Assembly: GCF_002105195.1 (NCBI RefSeq)
Contig: NZ_MUHU01000020.1
Location: 1-64,000, forward strand
Direction: 5' to 3'
Source: Derxia lacustris
GTDB lineage: Bacteria > Pseudomonadota > Gammaproteobacteria > Burkholderiales > Burkholderiaceae_E
DNA length: 64,000 bases
Shown: positions 48,397 to 57,581 of the stretch, piece after piece
How positions within the stretch are numbered: the stretch's first letter is position 1
How the letters are laid out: each line of letters begins with the position of its first letter
The notes under the pieces: model-generated
Seen by the model: the letters and a program-made list of their open reading frames with translations, nothing else
What the model was told of the DNA's origin: nothing
Database searches by the model: none
Program-made: the position numbers and the translations under genes

Positions 48397-48895
48397 CGTT
48401 TTCTCCGTTGTTGGCAGCGGCGGACTGCGATCCGCCAAAGTTTTCAAGGCTGTGCAGCAGCCGCGCGAGCCGTTCGTTCAGCTCGGCCAGTTCCTCGCAG
48501 CCGTGGGCGTCGAAGGCCGACGAGCAATGCGCGAGCTGCTGCGGAAACACCTGCTCGAACAGCGCCTGACCACAGGCGGTGAGCCTGACGCGGGTGCTGC
48601 GTCCGTCCGATTCATGCGCGCAGCGGCCGACCAGCCCGCGCGCCTCAAGCCGGTCGACCACGCCGGTCAGCGTGCCCTTGGTAATCAGAGTCCGCTCGCC
48701 CAGTTCGCGAAAGGTCATGCCGTCGGTATTGCCGAGCGTGGCCAGAATGTCGAACTGCGGCCCGGTCAGGCCGAACTTGCGCACGTTGGCATTCGACAGG
48801 CGCTCGAAGGCCTGGAAGCAGCGGGTGAGCAGCCGGATCGTCGGCAGCGCGCGCTTGTAGTCGAGTGGATCGGTCGGATTCATGTTGGTTCGCAT
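48389..48895 (-). CDS. MarR family transcriptional regulator
   Basis: A 168-residue winged-helix regulator: RKFGLTGPQFDILATLG, MTFRELGERTLITKGTLTGVVDRLEARGLV and ESDGRSTRVRLTACGQ match the family core. It heads the operon with cytochrome b561, two YceI proteins and perhaps cytochrome c-prime, and so probably controls it in response to redox or toxic compounds. An inverted TTAG/CTAA pair overlaps its first ATG. A second in-frame ATG at 48883 could be the true start, which would free the operator. Confidence 0.9.
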   Translation of the reverse strand: MRTNMNPTDPLDYKRALPTIRLLTRCFQAFERLSNANVRKFGLTGPQFDILATLGNTDGMTFRELGERTLITKGTLTGVVDRLEARGLVGRCAHESDGRSTRVRLTACGQALFEQVFPQQLAHCSSAFDAHGCEELAELNERLARLLHSLENFGGSQSAAANNGENDD

Positions 48896-48904
48896 TAGAA
48901 CTAA
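48895..48904. promoter_or_regulatory. Possible MarR/SlyA-type operator
   Basis: TTAGAACTAA, an inverted repeat of TTAG with a 2-base centre, overlapping the first ATG of the marR gene. TTAG/CTAA half-sites resemble those of the SlyA branch of MarR regulators, though with a shorter spacer. Autoregulation is inferred. Confidence 0.35.
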
Positions 48905-48948
48905 ATCGGCAGCGGCTGTCTATCGGCAGCAAATACTTGTGATGTAAC

Positions 48949-48984
48949 AAAAAGGCCGCCGCGTCCGGAGACGGCGGCGGCCTT
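48949..48984 (-). terminator. Intrinsic terminator of purB
   Basis: Read on the minus strand: outer stem of 10 bp (48952-48961 with 48975-48984), inner CGTC/GACG stem and CGGA loop, followed by a T-run (plus-strand A-run 48949-48953). It lies about 115 bases past the purB stop. Confidence 0.75.
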
Positions 48985-49098
48985 GAAGGCGGCAAATCGA
49001 TGGCGGCAGCGGTGCAGCGGCTGAGTTGCGGCCACGGCTGCGGGCGGCATGGCGCCAGCCCGGCGCGCACGCGGCAGGCGCCACCGCCCGCCCGGCGA

Positions 49099-50610
<1,512 letters not shown>

Positions 50611-50648
50611 CTATACTCGGCGCCACTTCGATCGCTGCATCCCAAGAC

Positions 50649-51260
50649 ATGAAACTTATCGGGTCCCTCACTTCTCCCTACGTGCGCAAGGTGCGCGTCG
50701 TCCTCGCCGAGAAGAAACTCGACTACAAGTTCGAACTCGACAATGTCTGGGGGCCCGACAGCCGCATCCTCGACACCAATCCGCTCGGCAAGGTGCCCTG
50801 CCTGGTGATGGAAGACGGCAGCGCCATCTTCGATTCACGCGTCATCGTCGAATACCTCGACGGGCTCAGCCCGAACGCCAAGCTCATCCCGCCCAACGGC
50901 CGCTCGCGGCTTGAGGTGCGCGTGCTCGAAGCGCTCGGCGACGGCGTCTGCGATGCGGCGGTCGCGATCCGGCTCGAATCGCTGCGCGCGCCCGAGAAGC
51001 AGGACGAAGCGGTATTCGTGCGCAATCGCGCCAAGCTCGATCACGGCGTCGCCGCCTTCGCCACCAGTCTCGGCGACAAGCCCTGGTTCAGCGGCGTGAC
51101 GCTCACGCTCGGCGACGTTGCCGCCGGCGTGGCGCTCGGCTATCTCGACTTCCGCATGACCGATCTCGACTGGCGCGCCGCCCATCCCAACCTGGGCCGC
51201 TGGTTCGACAAGTTCGCCAAGCGCCAGAGCTTCATCGACACCGCGCCGCCGGCGGCCTGA
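50649..51260 (+). CDS. Glutathione S-transferase family protein
   Basis: A 203-residue GST with a thioredoxin-like N-terminal domain (MKLIGSLTSPYVRKVRVVLAEK; Ser9 the likely active-site residue; NPLGKVPCLVMEDG cis-proline; DSRVIVEYLD glutathione-binding motif) and a helical C-terminal domain. It resembles the YibF-like group. The gene stands divergent from purB; a -10-like TATACT lies at 50612-50617. A detoxification role is usual for the family, but no substrate is known. Confidence 0.9.
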   Translation: MKLIGSLTSPYVRKVRVVLAEKKLDYKFELDNVWGPDSRILDTNPLGKVPCLVMEDGSAIFDSRVIVEYLDGLSPNAKLIPPNGRSRLEVRVLEALGDGVCDAAVAIRLESLRAPEKQDEAVFVRNRAKLDHGVAAFATSLGDKPWFSGVTLTLGDVAAGVALGYLDFRMTDLDWRAAHPNLGRWFDKFAKRQSFIDTAPPAA

Positions 51261-51457
51261 AGCCGGCCGCCGCGCCATCCGCGCGGCAGATCGTCCGGGC
51301 ATTCCCTGCAATCCATGAACAGCGCGCCTCGCCGGCCGCTGTTTGCCCGCATGCGCGCCGGTCGCGCCACTTACCGTGGGGTCCCTGTCCGGCGTGAGCC
51401 TGCGTCTGCCGTCTGCCCACGCGCCACGCCGCTGCCCAACATCCACCCGGAGGGACC

Positions 51458-52285
51458 GTGCGCCTCGAAACCCTGTTCAAGCAGCCCTATGCGCTGCCCG
51501 CCATTCCCAAGGTCGTCCACGAACTGATCGCCAGCTTCGAGCAGGAAGACATTCCGGTCGAAGCCCTGAGCAACAAGCTCGCGGCCGATGCCGTGCTCAC
51601 CGCCAAGCTGCTGCGCATGGCCAACTCCACCTACTTCCATGTGTCGAAGACCGTGGGCACGGTGCAGGACGCGGTGCTGATGCTCGGCTTCATGAATGTG
51701 CGCACGCTGGTCATCAGCTCGGGGCTGGCGGCGGCCAACAAGCCGCTGCCCGGCATCGACATGAAGCATTTCTGGCGCTACAGCCTGCACACGGCGGTGG
51801 CCGCGCGCTGGCTGGCCGGACCGGCCGGCGTCAACAGCGAGCTGGCCTTCACCGCCGGGCTGATGAACGCCATCGGCGAGCTGGTGATGCATGCCGGCAT
51901 GCCGGCCGAGATGCTGGAGCTGTCCAAGCATGCCGACACGCTCGATGCGCGCCGGCCCGACATGGAGCGCACCTCGTTCGGCTATGACCATTCGGCGGTC
52001 AGCGCCGAGCTGGCCCGGCAGTGGAAGTTTCCGGCCGATCTGGTCGAGGCGCTGCGCGGCTGCGTCGATCCGCTGAGCGTGGCGCCGGCGTCGCGGCTGG
52101 CGGCGGTCATCCACATTGCGGCCTGGCGCGCGCGCGCCGACGAGAAGGGCCTGGCGCAGGAGGAGATCGACGCGACCTTCCCGGCCGCCGTGGCCGAATC
52201 GATCGGCCTCGCGCCCGACCTGGTGCTGCGCCGCATGCCGGCGCTGAGCGCCCTGGCCGAAGGACTGGAAGCGATGGTGAACTGA
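51458..52285 (+). CDS. HDOD domain-containing signalling protein
   Basis: A 275-residue protein built around one HDOD domain (about 15-215), an HD-like fold used in bacterial signalling that usually lacks enzymatic metal ligands. Recognisable parts are LPAIPKVVHELIASFEQED, LAADAVLTAKLLRMANSTYFH, and FTAGLMNAIGELVMHAG. No other output domain is attached. The start is GTG 51458 with GGAGG four bases upstream. It stands alone, followed by a strong terminator; the 197-base gap before it holds nothing recognisable. Confidence 0.88.
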   Translation: MRLETLFKQPYALPAIPKVVHELIASFEQEDIPVEALSNKLAADAVLTAKLLRMANSTYFHVSKTVGTVQDAVLMLGFMNVRTLVISSGLAAANKPLPGIDMKHFWRYSLHTAVAARWLAGPAGVNSELAFTAGLMNAIGELVMHAGMPAEMLELSKHADTLDARRPDMERTSFGYDHSAVSAELARQWKFPADLVEALRGCVDPLSVAPASRLAAVIHIAAWRARADEKGLAQEEIDATFPAAVAESIGLAPDLVLRRMPALSALAEGLEAMVN

Positions 52286-52303
52286 ACCGCACCCGCACCA
52301 CGC

Positions 52304-52339
52304 AAGGGCGGGCGGCCGCGATGGCCGCCCGCCCTTTTT
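52304..52339 (+). terminator. Intrinsic terminator after the HDOD gene
   Basis: Perfect 14-bp stem (52304-52317 with 52323-52336), loop GCGAT, and a TTTTT tail. It ends the HDOD transcript just ahead of the convergent gene. Confidence 0.88.
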
Positions 52340-52399
52340 CCTTGCCGCCACGCATTGCCTGGGCCCGTGCCGACGCGCGCCCTCTCGGCAATGCCCCGC

Positions 52400-54022
52400 T
52401 CAGGCCGCAGCCGCCGGCGCGCGCGGCGCAAAGCTGTCGCTGCGCGCAAGCGGCCAGTACTCGCGGAACACATGCTGCTGCACCTCGGCCGCATCGCCGG
52501 CGCCGCGCAGCAGCTCGCCCGGCTCAAGCCAGGGCAGCAGATGGCTCAGCAGCCGCACCTCGGCTTCGGACAGCCGCCGCACGATGTGCATCGGCCCGAG
52601 CTCATCCGGATGCGCGAGGCCGGCAGCGGCCAGCAGCTCAGCCAGCGCCTTGAGTGTGTTGCGGTGAAAGGCCGCGACGCGCTCGGCCTTGTCGGGCACG
52701 ACCAGCGCGCGCTGACGCCAGGCGTCCTGCGTCGCCACGCCGGTCGGGCAGCGGCCGGTATGGCAGTTCTGCGCCTGCAGGCAGCCGAGCGCGAACATGA
52801 AGCCGCGCGCCGAGTTGCACCAGTCGGCGCCCAGCGCCAGCGTGCGCGCCACGTCGAAGGCAGTGACGATCTTGCCCGCCGCGCCGATGCGGATGCGGTC
52901 GCGCAGATTCACGCCCACCAGCGTGTTGTGCACCAGCAGCAGCCCGTCCTGCATCGGCGTGCCGACGTGATCGGTGAACTCGACCGGCGCCGCGCCGGTG
53001 CCGCCCTCGCCGCCATCGACCACGATGAAATCCGGCGTGATGCCGGTCTCCAGCATCGCCTTGACGATGCCGAACCATTCCCACGGATGACCGACGCAGA
53101 ACTTGAAGCCCGTGGGCTTGCCGCCCGACAGCGTGCGCAGCCGGTCGACGAATTGCAGCAGCTCGACCGGCGTGGAAAACGCCGAATGCGCGGCCGGTGA
53201 ATTGCAGTCCTGCCAGGCCGGCACGCCGCGCGCCTCGGCAATCTCGGGCGTGACCTTGGGGCCGGGCAGCACGCCGCCGTGGCCGGGCTTGGCGCCCTGG
53301 CTCAGCTTCAGCTCGATCATCTTCACCTGCCTGTCGCGCGCGTTCTCGGCAAAGCGTTCGGCGCTGAAGCTGCCGTCGTCGTTGCGGCAGCCGAAGTAGC
53401 CCGAGCCGATCTCCCAGATCAGGTCGCCGCCATGCACGCGGTGATGCCGGCTGATGCTGCCCTCGCCGGTGTCGTGCGCAAAGCCGCCCTGCTTGGCGCC
53501 GCTGTTGAGCGCGAGGATGGCGTTGGCCGACAGCGCGCCAAAGCTCATCGCGCTGATGTTGAACACGCTCATCGAATAGGGCTTGGCGCGGCCGGCGCCG
53601 ACGACGATGCGGAAATCGCTGCTCGCGATGTGCGCCGGCGCGATGGAATGCGCGATCCATTCGTAGCCGCGCGCATGCGTGTCGAGCTGGGTGCCGAACG
53701 GCCGCTTGTCCAGCTCCTGCTTGGCGCGCTGGTAGACGATGCTGCGCTGGTTGCGCGAGAACGGCCGCTCCTCGGTGTCGTCCTCGACGAAGTACTGGCG
53801 GATCTCGGGCCGGATCTTCTCGAAGAAGAACCGGAAATGCGCCAGCAGCGGGTAGTTGCGCCGGATGCTGTGGCGGGTCTGGGCGAAGTCCCAGACGCCG
53901 ACCAGCGTCAGCGCGCCAAAGGCGGCGGCCGAGCCGTCGGCCCAGGTCCAGCGCCCGTGCAGCAGCAGGCTGACGGCAAGCGCCGCAAGTGCGGCCAGTG
54001 GGGCGAGATAGCGCAATGGCAT
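52400..54022 (-). CDS. FMN-binding glutamate synthase family protein (GltB2-like)
   Basis: A 540-residue protein with one or two N-terminal membrane helices (about 5-48) and a cytosolic glutamate synthase alpha-subunit-type FMN barrel. Visible motifs: MSFGALSANAILALNSGAK, VDGGEGGTGAAPVEF, and the Cys-rich LGCLQAQNCHTGRCPTGVATQ that would hold an iron-sulfur cluster. It lacks the amidotransferase domain, so it is not a whole glutamate synthase; the real reaction of this membrane-linked family is unclear. The start ATG at 54022 precedes the first helix. The C-terminus ends in an Ala-rich tail. Confidence 0.88.
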   Translation of the reverse strand: MPLRYLAPLAALAALAVSLLLHGRWTWADGSAAAFGALTLVGVWDFAQTRHSIRRNYPLLAHFRFFFEKIRPEIRQYFVEDDTEERPFSRNQRSIVYQRAKQELDKRPFGTQLDTHARGYEWIAHSIAPAHIASSDFRIVVGAGRAKPYSMSVFNISAMSFGALSANAILALNSGAKQGGFAHDTGEGSISRHHRVHGGDLIWEIGSGYFGCRNDDGSFSAERFAENARDRQVKMIELKLSQGAKPGHGGVLPGPKVTPEIAEARGVPAWQDCNSPAAHSAFSTPVELLQFVDRLRTLSGGKPTGFKFCVGHPWEWFGIVKAMLETGITPDFIVVDGGEGGTGAAPVEFTDHVGTPMQDGLLLVHNTLVGVNLRDRIRIGAAGKIVTAFDVARTLALGADWCNSARGFMFALGCLQAQNCHTGRCPTGVATQDAWRQRALVVPDKAERVAAFHRNTLKALAELLAAAGLAHPDELGPMHIVRRLSEAEVRLLSHLLPWLEPGELLRGAGDAAEVQQHVFREYWPLARSDSFAPRAPAAAA

Positions 54023-54316
54023 GGCGATCGATCCGGTTGAAGCGCCCCGCGCAGCACTGCGGCGACGGGGCCGGGCGCCAATTGTCGGCCGCGACCGATA
54101 CCGCTCGATGACCCGATCAGGCGGCGCAAGCCGGGGCTGATCTCGGGCGCCTGCCTGCTGGCTGGCAAGGCCCACGGGGTTTTCCCTCGAACCGGGGGCA
54201 TCGACCCTGAGACGGCCATTTCCGTCAGCAATTGGTCAGGCGGTCCACTGAGAGTGCGGGCGATGGGGAAGTCAAAAGCAATTGCCCCATGCATAAATCC
54301 AAGCGAGGAGAGAGAC

Positions 54317-54625
54317 ATGAGTGACCCGGTGGTGGCCAGGATCCAGGCCAATCCCAAGTACAAGGAGCTGAAGTCGAAGCGCAATACCTTCGGCATCACG
54401 CTGCTGATCCTGATGCTGGTCGTCTACTACGGCTACATCGCGCTGATCGCGTTCAACAAGGAGTTCCTCGGCACGCCGCTGGGTGCGGGCGTGACGACGA
54501 TCGGGGTGCCGATCGGCTTCGGCGTGATCCTCTTCACCATCGCCATCACCGGCTTCTACGTGCAGCGCGCCAACGGCGAATTCGACCGCCTGACCGCCGA
54601 GATCCTCGCGGAGGAAGTCAAGTGA
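54317..54625 (+). CDS. yjcH: DUF485 domain-containing membrane protein
   Basis: A 102-residue inner-membrane protein with two helices (about 24-46 and 58-82) and the family opening [24 protein letters not shown]485 proteins are almost always encoded just before acetate/pyruvate sodium symporters and are thought to assist them. GAGGAGAGAG lies right before the ATG. The stop overlaps the GTG start of the symporter (GTGA). Confidence 0.92.
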   Translation: MSDPVVARIQANPKYKELKSKRNTFGITLLILMLVVYYGYIALIAFNKEFLGTPLGAGVTTIGVPIGFGVILFTIAITGFYVQRANGEFDRLTAEILAEEVK

Positions 54626-56349
54626 ACCAGCTTCTCAAATGCCTCTTTGCGCTCGGCGCGCTCGCCGCCGCCGGCGGCGCGCTCGCCGCCGGCGCCGACA
54701 TGGGCCAGGTCGCCAAGCAGGAAACCAACTGGACCGCGATCGGCATGTTCGCGGTCTTCGTCGTGGCCACGCTGTTCATCACCAAGTGGGCGGCGGCCAA
54801 GACCAAGTCGGCGGCCGATTTCTACACGGCGGGCGGCGGCATCACCGGCTTTCAGAACGGCCTTGCAATCGCTGGCGACTACATGTCGGCTGCCTCGTTC
54901 CTGGGCATTTCGGCGGCGGTCATGGCCAACGGCTATGACGGCCTCATCTACTCCATCGGCTTCCTGGTCGGCTGGCCGGTCATCACCTTCCTGATGGCCG
55001 AACGCCTGCGCAACCTCGGCAAGTTCACCTTCGCCGACGTGGCTGGCTACCGCTTCAAGCAGACGCCGATCCGCGCCTTCGCGGCCTCGGGCACGCTGGT
55101 GGTCGTGGCCTTCTATCTCATCGCCCAGATGGTCGGCGCGGGCCAGCTCATCAAGCTGCTGTTCGGCCTTGAATACTGGGTGGCGGTGGTCATCGTCGGC
55201 GCGCTGATGATGGTCTACGTGCTGTTCGGCGGCATGACCGCCACCACCTGGGTGCAGATCATCAAGGCCTGCCTGCTGCTCGCCGGCGTGACCTTCATGG
55301 CCATCATGGTGCTGTCGCAGTTCGGCTTCAGCCCCGAGGCGCTGTTCGCCAAGGCGGTCGAGGTGAAGACCCAGATCGCGATCAACGGCGGCAAGACCAC
55401 CGAAGAGGCGGCCAGCGTCGGCGCGTCGATCATGAAGCCGGGCGGCTTCGTCAAGGATCCGATCTCGGCCATCAGCTTCGGCATGGCGCTCATGTTCGGC
55501 ACCGCCGGCCTGCCCCACATCCTGATGCGCTTCTTCACCGTCCCCGATGCCAAGGAAGCGCGCAAGTCGGTGTTCTGGGCCACGACCTGGATCGGCTACT
55601 TCTATGTGCTGATCTTCTTCATCGGCTTCGGCGCGATCACCCTGGTGCTCACCAATCCCGAGTACGCCGACACGGCCAAGGGCGTGATCCACGGCGGCGC
55701 GGGCACGGCCAACATGGCGGCGGTGCTGGTGGCCAAGGCGGTCGGCGGCAACATCTTCTTCGGCTTCATCTCGGCGGTAGCGTTTGCAACCATCCTCGCG
55801 GTGGTGGCCGGCCTCACGCTGTCGGGCGCCTCGGCGGTGTCGCACGACCTGTACGCGACGGTGTTCAAGAAGGGCAAGGCCGACAGCGCCTCGGAGCTCA
55901 AGGTCTCGCGCATCACCACCATCGCGCTCGGCGTGCTGGCGGTCACGCTGGGCATCGTGTTCGAGAAGCAGAACATCGCCTTCATGGTGTCGCTGGCCTT
56001 CGCGATCGCGGCTTCGGCCAACTTCCCGGTGCTGTTCATGAGCGTGCTGTGGAAGGACTGCACCACGCGCGGCGCGGTGATCGGCGGCTTCCTCGGCCTG
56101 ATCTCGTCGGTGGCGCTCACCGTGGTGTCGCCGTCGGTGTGGGAAGCCACGCTCGGCAATCCCAAGGGCTCGGCGCTGTTCCCCTACACCTCGCCGGCGC
56201 TGTTCTCGATGGCCATCGGCTTCCTCGGCATCTGGATCTTCTCGCTGCTCGACCGCAGCGCCCAGGCCGCCAAGGAACGCGCCGATTTCGAAGCCCAGCA
56301 AGTGCGTTCGGAAACCGGTCTCGGTGCCTCGGGCGCGTCGGGTCACTGA
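54622..56349 (+). CDS. actP: Cation/acetate-type sodium:solute symporter
   Basis: A 575-residue polytopic membrane protein of the SSS family, about 13 helices plus an N-terminal signal-like helix. The stretch [33 protein letters not shown] is typical of ActP-like acetate permeases. It imports acetate or related short carboxylates with sodium or protons. GTG start overlapping the DUF485 stop. A strong terminator follows. The substrate is inferred by family; pyruvate or propionate are alternatives. Confidence 0.9.
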   Translation: MNQLLKCLFALGALAAAGGALAAGADMGQVAKQETNWTAIGMFAVFVVATLFITKWAAAKTKSAADFYTAGGGITGFQNGLAIAGDYMSAASFLGISAAVMANGYDGLIYSIGFLVGWPVITFLMAERLRNLGKFTFADVAGYRFKQTPIRAFAASGTLVVVAFYLIAQMVGAGQLIKLLFGLEYWVAVVIVGALMMVYVLFGGMTATTWVQIIKACLLLAGVTFMAIMVLSQFGFSPEALFAKAVEVKTQIAINGGKTTEEAASVGASIMKPGGFVKDPISAISFGMALMFGTAGLPHILMRFFTVPDAKEARKSVFWATTWIGYFYVLIFFIGFGAITLVLTNPEYADTAKGVIHGGAGTANMAAVLVAKAVGGNIFFGFISAVAFATILAVVAGLTLSGASAVSHDLYATVFKKGKADSASELKVSRITTIALGVLAVTLGIVFEKQNIAFMVSLAFAIAASANFPVLFMSVLWKDCTTRGAVIGGFLGLISSVALTVVSPSVWEATLGNPKGSALFPYTSPALFSMAIGFLGIWIFSLLDRSAQAAKERADFEAQQVRSETGLGASGASGH

Positions 56350-56390
56350 TCGCGGCACGGCCGGCCTTCGCGGGCCGGCCGCCGCAAAGC

Positions 56391-56416
56391 AAAAAGCCGG
56401 GCATGCCCGGCTTTTT
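56391..56416. terminator. Bidirectional intrinsic terminator
   Basis: AAAAAGCCGGG / CCCGGCTTTTT (56391-56401, 56406-56416) with loop CATG. The A/T tracts serve both the symporter operon and the convergent orphan gene. A second GC-rich repeat GGCCGGCC/GGCCGGCC lies just upstream (about 56359-56381). Confidence 0.88.
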
Positions 56417-56445
56417 TCATGGCTGCGCGCCCTGCGGCGGCGGCT

Positions 56446-56796
56446 TCAGTGGTTGCGCGCCAGCGGCCCGAGGGTCAGCTTTTCCATCTGCACGATCTGG
56501 CGCTCGAAGTCGCGCCAGCCCAGCATCGAGCGCTCGATGACGCCGGCGCGCACGCTGGCAGCGTACTGGGCGCGCATCGCGTCGAAGGGCGCGGACAGCG
56601 CGTTCGACAAGCAGGCGCGCGCCGCATCGGACACGTCCTGCATGTGATCGAGGCTGGGCTCGCAGGTGAGCGCGAGCGTCTTGTCGCGCAGCTCGGCCTG
56701 CTGTTCGAGGCTGGATTGAGTGAGGACGAACGGCCAGCTCGCAAGGCTGGTGGCGTAGGCAACGAAGGGCGTGAAGGGAAAGGAGTTGGTGCTCAT
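56446..56796 (-). CDS. Hypothetical protein, phasin-like helical
   Basis: A 116-residue protein of unknown function, mostly helical, no signal peptide. It opens MSTNSFPFTPFVAYATSLASWPFVL, a short hydrophobic helix, then amphipathic helices (LEQQAELRDKTLALT; DAARACLSNALSAPFDAMRAQYAAS). The size and amphipathic make-up recall phasins and other granule-surface proteins, but no clear match is seen, so this is a guess. It stands alone between the symporter terminator and the exonuclease gene. Confidence 0.55.
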   Translation of the reverse strand: MSTNSFPFTPFVAYATSLASWPFVLTQSSLEQQAELRDKTLALTCEPSLDHMQDVSDAARACLSNALSAPFDAMRAQYAASVRAGVIERSMLGWRDFERQIVQMEKLTLGPLARNH

Positions 56797-56945
56797 GGCG
56801 CTCTCTAGGGTTTTCCCGAAGCTATCATGCAGTGCAGCAATTCAAGTCGCGGGAACAGCGCCGGTTTCCATCTTCTGGGATCGCTTACCAACTATTTCGA
56901 CGATCGGTCGCCCGACCGGCCCGGATGGCAAGCGCTTGCCGACAT

Positions 56946-57581
56946 CTATTGCGCGAGCAGCTGGCGCAGCTTGATGAAGGCCAGCCCGGCCATCACCGCA
57001 TCGTTCACGGCGTTATGCGCCGGCCACATCGGCAGGCCGAGGTCGCGCATCAGCGTGGCAAACCGCAAGTCGATCTCGCTGCCCTGCTGATAGGGCGGCA
57101 GCTGGCGATGCTTGTACTCGTAGAACATGCCCGACACCTCGATCCTGGGCTGGGGCAGCGGCACGCCGAGCATCGGCCACATCAGCCGGTTGATCATCGC
57201 CACGTCGAATTCGAGGTAGTAGCCCACCAGCGGCCGGCTGCCGATGAAGTGAAGCAGTCTTTTCAATGCCTCTTCCGGCTCCAGCCCGCCGGCCACGTCG
57301 CGCTCGCGCAGGCCGTGAATGCGCACGCTCTCGCCCGACACGCCCTTGCTCGGCCTGACCAGCAGCTCCAGCCGCTCGCTGGTCATGATGCGATTGCCGA
57401 CGATGCGCACCGCGCCGATCGACACGATCTCGTCGCGGCGGGTGTCGAGGCCGGTGGTCTCGCAATCGACCGACACCCATTCATCGGCGGGCGGCTTGTC
57501 GTAGAGGAAGCGGAAGCGCTCGTCGGCCAGGTGGTAGAGCAGCCATTCGCGCTTGACGCGCGACCACAGTCCGCCGCTCAC
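56946..57581 (-). CDS. 3'-5' exonuclease, DnaQ-like (DEDDh)
   Basis: A 211-residue exonuclease. Motif Exo I is SVDCETTGLD, Exo II is in GYYLEFDVAMINRL and Exo III is AHNAVNDAVMAG (His with Asp). It resembles the DNA polymerase III epsilon-type proofreading fold, but as a free-standing enzyme. The start is GTG 57581, overlapping the stop of the upstream cNMP/CBS/DUF294 gene (GTGA), a pairing known in other proteobacteria. RNA or DNA substrate is not settled. Confidence 0.88.
   Translation of the reverse strand: MSGGLWSRVKREWLLYHLADERFRFLYDKPPADEWVSVDCETTGLDTRRDEIVSIGAVRIVGNRIMTSERLELLVRPSKGVSGESVRIHGLRERDVAGGLEPEEALKRLLHFIGSRPLVGYYLEFDVAMINRLMWPMLGVPLPQPRIEVSGMFYEYKHRQLPPYQQGSEIDLRFATLMRDLGLPMWPAHNAVNDAVMAGLAFIKLRQLLAQ

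Noticed and set aside
56359..56381. GGCCGGCC repeats as a recombination or attachment site
   Set aside because: They form a simple GC-rich hairpin next to a terminator, with no integrase nearby.
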